Below, in pieces: positions 58,824-64,000 of a stretch of 64,000 bases of DNA. The translations under genes and the position numbers were made by a program. Origin of the DNA: Streptomyces luomodiensis (GTDB lineage: Bacteria; Actinomycetota; Actinomycetes; Streptomycetales; Streptomycetaceae). The first letter of the stretch is position 1. Each line of letters opens with the position of its first letter. The notes under the pieces were generated by a model, which saw only the letters and a program-made list of their open reading frames with translations, did not search any database and was not told the DNA's origin. Where the stretch lies: NCBI RefSeq assembly GCF_031679605.1, contig NZ_CP117522.1, forward strand, positions 7,378,001-7,442,000, given 5' to 3'.

Positions 58824-58852
58824 TTGACGTGGCCCGCGCCCCCCGCTACAAG
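58824..58852 (+). promoter_or_regulatory. Promoter of the sugar ABC operon
   Basis: TTGACG (58824-58829), a 17-bp spacer and TACAAG (58847-58852) form a near-consensus promoter about 160 bp before the binding-protein gene. The long leader contains GC-rich inverted repeats but no recognised riboswitch. Confidence 0.7.
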
Positions 58853-59013
58853 TCCCCCAGCCGCCACGGGGCGGCCGGGCGGCCCCGTCGAGCACCCCGG
58901 AAGCTCCGGCGAGAGCCGGTGACGGATACTTGGCGGCGGCCGGGCCCGATCATGCGGTGCCCGGCCACGAAGGTGACAGCGGGACGAACACACAGTGAGA
59001 AGGGCGGGTCTTC

Positions 59014-60033
59014 GTGGCGAAGGTGCGGAGAGGGGCACGCGCGATGACCGCCGCCGTGCTCGCGGCGGTTCTGGGTACGGCCCTGGCGGGCTGTAGCAGT
59101 ACGGGCGGTAAGCGCGCCGAGGAGCGGGCCGCCCGGGAGGCGGCCGCCGGTGGGCGGGCGGCGGTCAACACCCCGAAGTGGACCTTCGCGATGGTCACCC
59201 ACTCCGGCGACGGCGACACCTTCTGGGACATCGTCCAGAGCGGCGCCAAGCAGGCCGCGGTCAAGGACAACATCAAGTTCCTCTACGCCCACAACGAGGA
59301 GGGCAAGGAGCAGGCCCAGCTGGTCCAGTCCTACCTCGACCAGAAGGTCGACGGTCTGATCGTCACCCTCGCCAAGCCCGACGCCATGAAGTCCGTGATG
59401 AAGAAGGCCCAGAAGGCCGGGATACCGGTGATCACGGTGAACTCCGGCTCCGAGGTGTCCAAGGCCATGGGCGCGCTCACCCACATCGGCCAGGACGAGA
59501 CCATCGCGGGCGAGGCCGTCGGCGACGAGCTCAACAAGCGGGGCCGCAAGAAGGCCCTGTGCGTGATCCACGAGCAGGGCAACGTGGGCCTGGAGCAGCG
59601 CTGCGACGGCGCCGCCAAGACCTTCGACGGCAAGCTGGAGAAGATCTACGTCGAGGGCACCAACATGCCCGATGTGCAGTCCTCGGTCGAGGCCAAGCTC
59701 CAGTCGGACAAGGGCATCGACACCGTGCTCGCCCTCGGCGCGCCCTTCGCCGACACCGCCGCCAAGGCCGCCGAGCAGGCCGGCAGCGACGCCGAGATCG
59801 ACACCTTCGACCTCAACGCCAAGGTCGCCGCCGCGCTGCAGAACGGCACGCTCGGCTTCGCCGTGGACCAGCAGCCGTACCTCCAGGGCTACGAGGCCGT
59901 GGACCTGCTGTGGCTCAACCGCTACAACGCCGATGTGCTCGGCGGCGGACGCCCGGTGCTGACCGGTCCGCAGATCATCACCAAGGACGACGCCGCCCAG
60001 CTCGCGGCGTATACGAAGCGGGGGACCCGATGA
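59014..60033 (+). CDS. Sugar ABC transporter substrate-binding lipoprotein
   Basis: A 339-residue lipoprotein with the lipobox ALAGCSS near residue 27. A type I periplasmic sugar-binding fold follows: [85 protein letters not shown] and [20 protein letters not shown]. Class and gene order resemble the fructose-type FrcB of rhizobia; the exact sugar is unknown. The GTG at 59014 has a weak upstream site. It is translationally coupled (ATGA) to the permease. Confidence 0.93.
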   Translation: MAKVRRGARAMTAAVLAAVLGTALAGCSSTGGKRAEERAAREAAAGGRAAVNTPKWTFAMVTHSGDGDTFWDIVQSGAKQAAVKDNIKFLYAHNEEGKEQAQLVQSYLDQKVDGLIVTLAKPDAMKSVMKKAQKAGIPVITVNSGSEVSKAMGALTHIGQDETIAGEAVGDELNKRGRKKALCVIHEQGNVGLEQRCDGAAKTFDGKLEKIYVEGTNMPDVQSSVEAKLQSDKGIDTVLALGAPFADTAAKAAEQAGSDAEIDTFDLNAKVAAALQNGTLGFAVDQQPYLQGYEAVDLLWLNRYNADVLGGGRPVLTGPQIITKDDAAQLAAYTKRGTR

Positions 60034-61082
60034 GCGCGCAGGCACCGCCCGTGCAGGAGGAGCTGGTCGGCGGACCGCCGGTGCGCGGCTCGCTGGCGCG
60101 CCGGCTGGTGGGCCGGCCGGAGCTGGGCGCGGTCGTCGGCGCCGTCGCCGTCTTCGTCTTCTTCTCGGTCGTCGCCGACGCCTTTCTCCAGTGGTCGAGC
60201 TTCAGCACCGTGCTGTACGCCTCCTCGACCATCGGGATCATGGCGGTGCCGGTCGCGCTGCTGATGATCGGCGGCGAGTTCGACCTGTCCACCGGGGTCC
60301 TGGTGACCAGCTCGGCGCTGATCTCCTCGATGTTCTCGTACCAGATGACGGCGAACGTCTGGGTCGGTGTCGGGGTGTCCCTGCTGGCCACCCTCGCGAT
60401 CGGCTTCTTCAACGGCTATCTGCTGGTCCGCACCAACCTGCCGAGCTTCATCATCACGCTCGGCACCTTCCTGATCCTCCAGGGCTGCAACCTCGGCTTC
60501 ACCAAGCTGATCAGCGACACCGTCTCCACCAAGAGCATCTCCGACATGGAGGGCTTCCCCTCCGCCCACAAGGTCTTCGCCTCGCACCTGACCATCGGGG
60601 ACGTCGAGATACAGATCACCGTGGTGTGGTGGCTGGCCCTGGTCGCGCTCGCCACCTGGATCCTGCTGCGCACCCGCGCCGGGAACTGGATCTTCGCGGT
60701 GGGCGGTGCCAAGGAGGCGGCGCGGGCGGTCGGCGTACCGGTGGCGCGCACCAAGATCGGCCTCTATCTGGGCGTCGCGCTGGCCGCCTGGATCTCCGGA
60801 CAGCATCTGCTGTTCAACTACGACGTCGTCCAGTCCGGCGAGGGCGTGGGCAACGAACTGCTCTACATCATCGCGGCCGTCATCGGCGGCTGTCTGCTGA
60901 CCGGCGGCTACGGCTCGGCGGTCGGCGCGGCCGTCGGCGCGTTCATCTTCGGCATGACCAACAAGGGCATCGTGTACGCCCAGTGGGGCGCCGACTGGTT
61001 CAAGTTCTTCCTCGGGGCGATGCTGCTGCTCGCCACGCTGCTCAACTGGTGGGTCCGCAAGCGGGCGGAGGAGAGCAAATGA
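60030..61082 (+). CDS. Sugar ABC transporter permease
   Basis: A 350-residue BPD-transp_2 permease with about nine to ten membrane helices. [21 protein letters not shown] starts the membrane part. [22 protein letters not shown] and [21 protein letters not shown] are family signatures. [20 protein letters not shown] is the EAA-like cytoplasmic loop that meets the ATPase, followed by [20 protein letters not shown]. It shares overlapping stop-start codons with the genes on both sides, which indicates one transcript. The homodimeric permease is typical of RbsC/FrcC systems. Confidence 0.94.
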   Translation: MSAQAPPVQEELVGGPPVRGSLARRLVGRPELGAVVGAVAVFVFFSVVADAFLQWSSFSTVLYASSTIGIMAVPVALLMIGGEFDLSTGVLVTSSALISSMFSYQMTANVWVGVGVSLLATLAIGFFNGYLLVRTNLPSFIITLGTFLILQGCNLGFTKLISDTVSTKSISDMEGFPSAHKVFASHLTIGDVEIQITVVWWLALVALATWILLRTRAGNWIFAVGGAKEAARAVGVPVARTKIGLYLGVALAAWISGQHLLFNYDVVQSGEGVGNELLYIIAAVIGGCLLTGGYGSAVGAAVGAFIFGMTNKGIVYAQWGADWFKFFLGAMLLLATLLNWWVRKRAEESK

Positions 61083-61963
61083 GTACGTCCAAGGCATCCC
61101 CGGCGTCCGAGCCGTCCCCGGCGTCCGAGCCGTCTGCGGCGTCCGAGTCGTCCCGGACGGCTCTGGTCGCGCTGCGCGAGATCGGCAAGTACTACGGCAA
61201 CGTCAAGGCCCTGGACGGCGTCTCCCTCGAGGTGCACGCCGGGGAGATCACCTGCGTCCTCGGTGACAACGGCGCGGGCAAGTCCACCCTCATCAAGATC
61301 GTCGCCGGGCTGCACCAGCACGACGGCGGCAGCTTCACCATCGAGGGCGAGGAGGTCCGGCTCGGCTCCCCCCGCGAGGCCCTCGACCGCGGTATCGCCA
61401 CGGTCTACCAGGACCTCGCCGTGGTCCCGCTGATGCCGGTGTGGCGGAACTTCTTCCTCGGCTCCGAGATCCACAAGGGCCGCGGACCGCTGCGCCGCCT
61501 GGACGTGGCGGCGATGCGCGCCACGACCCACCGCGAACTGCTGCGCATGGGCATCGACCTGCGCGATGTCGACCAGCCCATCGGCACCCTCTCCGGCGGT
61601 CAGCGCCAGTGCGTGGCCATCGCCCGCGCCGTCCACTTCGGCGCGAAGGTGCTCATCCTGGACGAGCCGACGGCGGCGCTGGGCGTCAAGCAGTCCGGGG
61701 TCGTGCTCAAGTACGTCGCGGCCGCCCGGGACGCGGGCCTCGGCGTGGTCCTCATCACCCACAACCCGCACCACGCCTATCTCGTCGGCGACCGCTTCGT
61801 GCTGCTCAAGCGCGGCACCATGGCGGGCAGCCACGCCAAGGACGAGATCGCCCTGGAGGAGCTCACCCGGCAGATGGCGGGCGGCAGCGAGCTGGAACAG
61901 CTCAGCCACGAACTGGCCCGCACCCCCGCCCCCGATCTGTCGGAGGGGGTCGCCAAGGGCTGA
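61079..61963 (+). CDS. Sugar ABC transporter ATP-binding protein (single ATPase domain, FrcA type)
   Basis: A 294-residue ATPase with Walker [16 protein letters not shown]-loop [13 protein letters not shown], signature [15 protein letters not shown], Walker [13 protein letters not shown] and H-loop [16 protein letters not shown]. Unlike RbsA/XylG it has one ATPase domain, matching FrcA. The N-terminal 26 residues are a Ser/Pro/Ala/Glu repeat ([19 protein letters not shown]) from a 15-18 bp tandem repeat. The gene overlaps the permease gene by 4 bp. Confidence 0.94.
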   Translation: MSTSKASPASEPSPASEPSAASESSRTALVALREIGKYYGNVKALDGVSLEVHAGEITCVLGDNGAGKSTLIKIVAGLHQHDGGSFTIEGEEVRLGSPREALDRGIATVYQDLAVVPLMPVWRNFFLGSEIHKGRGPLRRLDVAAMRATTHRELLRMGIDLRDVDQPIGTLSGGQRQCVAIARAVHFGAKVLILDEPTAALGVKQSGVVLKYVAAARDAGLGVVLITHNPHHAYLVGDRFVLLKRGTMAGSHAKDEIALEELTRQMAGGSELEQLSHELARTPAPDLSEGVAKG

Positions 61964-62188
61964 CCGGCCGGGTCCCGGAGCCGCGTCCGGTGCTCCGCGC
62001 GGGCCGCGCGCCGTAGGCTCGCCATGCGGCGTGAGGCACGGGTGAGGCACAATCGCACGGCGGGCCACACCCGCCACGACCGACGCATCCGAGGCCCCGG
62101 CCTCCCGAGACCACCGCAGGGACGACGAACTCTTGCGAGCACGTACCCGCAGCGACCGCACCCCCCACACGGCCCCGGGGGCCGGCCG

Positions 62189-63343
62189 ATGAGCATCTAC
62201 CGCGAACGAGTGCACCGGGGCTCGGCCCGAGCCACCGTCCTGCGGACGGTCGGCACCCGCGAGCGCCGCTCGCACCTCACCGCGCCCCGGGTGCCCACGG
62301 TCGGCATCGACATCGGCGGCACCAAGGTGATGGCCGGGGTGGTCGACGCCGACGGCAACATCCTCGAGAAGCAGCGCACCGAGACGCCGGACAAGTCCAA
62401 GAGCCCCAAGGTCGTCGAGGACACCATCACCGAACTGGTGCTGGATCTCTCCGACCGGCACGATGTGCACGCCGTGGGCATCGGCGCCGCGGGCTGGGTG
62501 GACGCCGACCGCAACCGGGTGCTGTTCGCCCCCCATCTGTCCTGGCGCAACGAACCGCTGCGGGACCGGCTCGCGGAGCGGCTCGCCGTCCCGGTCATGG
62601 TCGACAACGACGCCAACGCCGCCGCGTGGGCGGAGTGGCGGTTCGGCGCCGGACGCGGCGAGGACCATCTCGTCATGATCACCCTCGGTACCGGGATCGG
62701 CGGCGCGATCCTGGAGGACGGCCAGGTCAAGCGCGGCAAGTACGGGGTCGCCGGGGAATTCGGCCATATGCAGGTCGTCCCGGCCGGGCACCGCTGCCCG
62801 TGCGGCAACCGCGGCTGCTGGGAGCAGTACAGCTCCGGCAACGCGCTGGTCCGCGAGGCCCGTGAACTGGCCGCCGCCGAATCGCCGGTGGCCTACGGGA
62901 TCATCGACCGGGTCGGCGGCAACATCCAGGAGATCACCGGACCGCTGATCACCGAGCTGGCCCGGCAGGGCGACGCCATGTGCGTCGAACTCCTCCAGGA
63001 CATCGGCCAGTGGCTCGGCGTCGGCATCGCCAACCTCGCCGCCGCCCTCGACCCCTCCTGCTTCGTCATCGGCGGCGGCGTCAGCGCCGCCGACGACCTG
63101 CTGATCGGCCCGGCCCGGGACGCCTTCCGGCGCACCCTCACCGGCCGCGGCTACCGGCCGGAGGCCCGGATCGTCAAGGCGCAGCTCGGCCCCGAGGCCG
63201 GGATGGTCGGCGCCGCCGACCTCGCCCGGCTGGTCGCCCGTCGCTTCCGCCGGGCCAACCGCCGCCGCACCGAGCGGTACGAGCGCGCCGGGTCCTCCTC
63301 CCCGCTGCGGCTGGCGCCGCGCAGCCAGGCAGGCCGCGAGTGA
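62189..63343 (+). CDS. ROK family sugar kinase, glucokinase-like
   Basis: A 384-residue ROK kinase. The phosphate loop is VGIDIGGTKVMAGVVDADG, the catalytic Asp is in VMVDNDANAAAWAEW, and the zinc site is GHMQVVPAGHRCPCGNRGCWEQYSSG with three Cys and a His. ITLGTGIGGAILEDGQV and FVIGGGVSAADDLLI complete the ATP fold. The first 36 residues and the Arg-rich last 40 are extensions not required for the fold. Behind a sugar ABC cassette it matches the frcBCAK arrangement, so it probably phosphorylates the imported sugar. The start at 62189 lacks a strong ribosome-binding site. Confidence 0.9.
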   Translation: MSIYRERVHRGSARATVLRTVGTRERRSHLTAPRVPTVGIDIGGTKVMAGVVDADGNILEKQRTETPDKSKSPKVVEDTITELVLDLSDRHDVHAVGIGAAGWVDADRNRVLFAPHLSWRNEPLRDRLAERLAVPVMVDNDANAAAWAEWRFGAGRGEDHLVMITLGTGIGGAILEDGQVKRGKYGVAGEFGHMQVVPAGHRCPCGNRGCWEQYSSGNALVREARELAAAESPVAYGIIDRVGGNIQEITGPLITELARQGDAMCVELLQDIGQWLGVGIANLAAALDPSCFVIGGGVSAADDLLIGPARDAFRRTLTGRGYRPEARIVKAQLGPEAGMVGAADLARLVARRFRRANRRRTERYERAGSSSPLRLAPRSQAGRE

Positions 63344-63951
63344 CCGCCGCCGAGCAGTGCCCCGCGCCGGGCGCCGTCCCGCCGGGCCGCGACAGCGGCG
63401 CCCCGCAGAGCCCCGGGCCGGCCGGCGGCGAGGGGGGCCGTCCGCCGCGCCGCTGGCTCAAGGCCCTGGTCATCTTCCTGCTGATCACGATCCCGGCGGG
63501 CTATCTGGTGATCTCCGCCATCCAGAGCCGCAGCGGCGGTGAGGAGAAGGCGGAGGCGGCGTCGGCCAAGGGCCTCACCGCGGGCTATCCGACCCGGGTG
63601 CAGCGGCGCATCTACGACGTGCCGGTGCCCGCCTACTCCCGCAAGGTCGCCTTCTACGAGACGAACTCCTGGAAGGTCAGCACGATGTACGTGCAGTTCG
63701 TCACCTCCTCCCAGGGGCTCGACACCTTCCTGACCCGGATCGGCACCCGCCGCACCGCCCTGGAGAAGGGCGCGGTGACCATCACCGGGAAGCAGGCGGA
63801 GAAGGTCGGCTGGCAGGTCGGGGCGCCCGGTCATGACTGGGCCGGAATGGTGCTCAAGCAGAAGGAACCGCAACCCAAGCTGAGCATCACGGTCAAGTTC
63901 GACAACCCGTCGCATCCCAAGGTGTACGTGGTCTCGACGGTCACTCCGTAG
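63340..63951 (+). CDS. Membrane-anchored hypothetical protein
   Basis: A 203-residue protein coupled to the kinase gene by a GTGA overlap. A Pro/Gly-rich cytoplasmic N-terminus (about 40 residues) is followed by one membrane helix (LKALVIFLLITIPAGYLVISAI) and an extracytoplasmic domain of about 135 residues. That domain is rich in beta strands (VAFYETNSWKVSTMYVQFVTS, LSITVKFDNPSHPKVYVVSTV). No Cys or enzyme motif is seen. I do not recognise the family. Its coupling suggests expression with the sugar kinase, but no role can be assigned. Confidence 0.75.
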   Translation: MTAAEQCPAPGAVPPGRDSGAPQSPGPAGGEGGRPPRRWLKALVIFLLITIPAGYLVISAIQSRSGGEEKAEAASAKGLTAGYPTRVQRRIYDVPVPAYSRKVAFYETNSWKVSTMYVQFVTSSQGLDTFLTRIGTRRTALEKGAVTITGKQAEKVGWQVGAPGHDWAGMVLKQKEPQPKLSITVKFDNPSHPKVYVVSTVTP

Positions 63952-64000
63952 GTCCTTCGCATCCCGGGGGCAATGGGGCCGAAAGGCCCGCCACCCGTGT

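Noticed and set aside
58853..59013. Riboswitch in the long leader of the sugar ABC operon
   Set aside because: GC-rich hairpins are present, but none of the conserved cores of cobalamin, SAM, TPP or glycine riboswitches could be recognised.

Overview
The window is GC-rich actinobacterial DNA, almost certainly the chromosome of a Streptomyces. Evidence for this is the strong third-position GC, frequent GTG starts, many ATGA/GTGA stop-start overlaps, abundant regulator-transporter-enzyme modules, Tat and lipoprotein exports, and families typical of the genus (DUF2637, DUF5955, DUF6126, HATPase anti-sigma-like, RNase Sa-type ribonuclease). Species is not determinable from sequence alone. No rRNA, tRNA, CRISPR array, insertion sequence or prophage is visible. 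It reads as chromosomal metabolic DNA with some local rearrangement.

Layout. 0-5.4 kb: the 3' part of a flavin disulfide-reductase-family protein, a degenerate PP2C-like protein, quinone-dependent pyruvate dehydrogenase (poxB) and a VOC protein. 5.5-13.1 kb: a large GH38 alpha-mannosidase, an ATP-binding anti-sigma-like protein, a DUF2637 membrane protein, a GntR/FCD regulator followed by a 27-copy 18-bp tandem array, and a helical-repeat protein. 13.2-20.3 kb: pucR divergent from the xanthine dehydrogenase operon (FAD, 2Fe-2S and molybdopterin subunits, then xdhC). 20.4-31.6 kb: a GH6 cellulase with a large disordered insertion, a Tat-exported PI-PLC-like protein, a lipoprotein with three 48-residue repeats, corA, a GAF-LuxR regulator, two acyl-CoA ligases joined by a micro-ORF, a zinc metallopeptidase lipoprotein and a zinc-ribbon/endonuclease-fold protein.

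31.7-43.4 kb is the second half of a purine-catabolism block: a thiamine-binding-fold protein, an HTH protein, uraD, uraH, uricase, 8-oxoguanine deaminase, malate synthase, a MobA-like nucleotidyltransferase, a 1.1-kb repeat island, the IclR regulator allR, allantoinase and allantoicase. With the xdh operon this gives xanthine (or 8-oxoguanine) to urate, 5-hydroxyisourate, OHCU, allantoin, allantoate and ureidoglycolate/urea, with malate synthase consuming glyoxylate. XdhC and the MobA-like enzyme serve the molybdenum cofactor. A 15-bp palindrome TCAAC-N5-GTTGA lies at the promoters of both the uraD operon and allB, and is the best candidate for the AllR operator.

43.4-64 kb: a TetR/NmrA-like pair, an AIM24 protein, an AtzA/TrzN-like amidohydrolase, a YdcZ-type exporter, and an epimerase gene in which a 235-bp internal block is inverted, next to a LysR gene. 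Then come a DUF6126/XRE-cupin pair with a clear operator, a secreted guanyl ribonuclease, KDG kinase and KDPG aldolase, a repeat island, a cyclohexadienyl-dehydratase-like binding protein, and TetR and HAAS proteins. A deletion scar follows, joining the remnants of a glycoside hydrolase and an oligopeptide ABC ATPase. The window ends with a GntR-regulated frcBCAK-like sugar ABC cassette (binding protein, permease, ATPase, ROK kinase, membrane protein).

The most notable items are the clean inversion in the epimerase gene (flipping 48671-48905 restores one perfect frame), three unrelated intergenic repeat expansions each directly after a stop codon, the GH6 insertion, the triplicated lipoprotein, and the shared purine-regulon operator.
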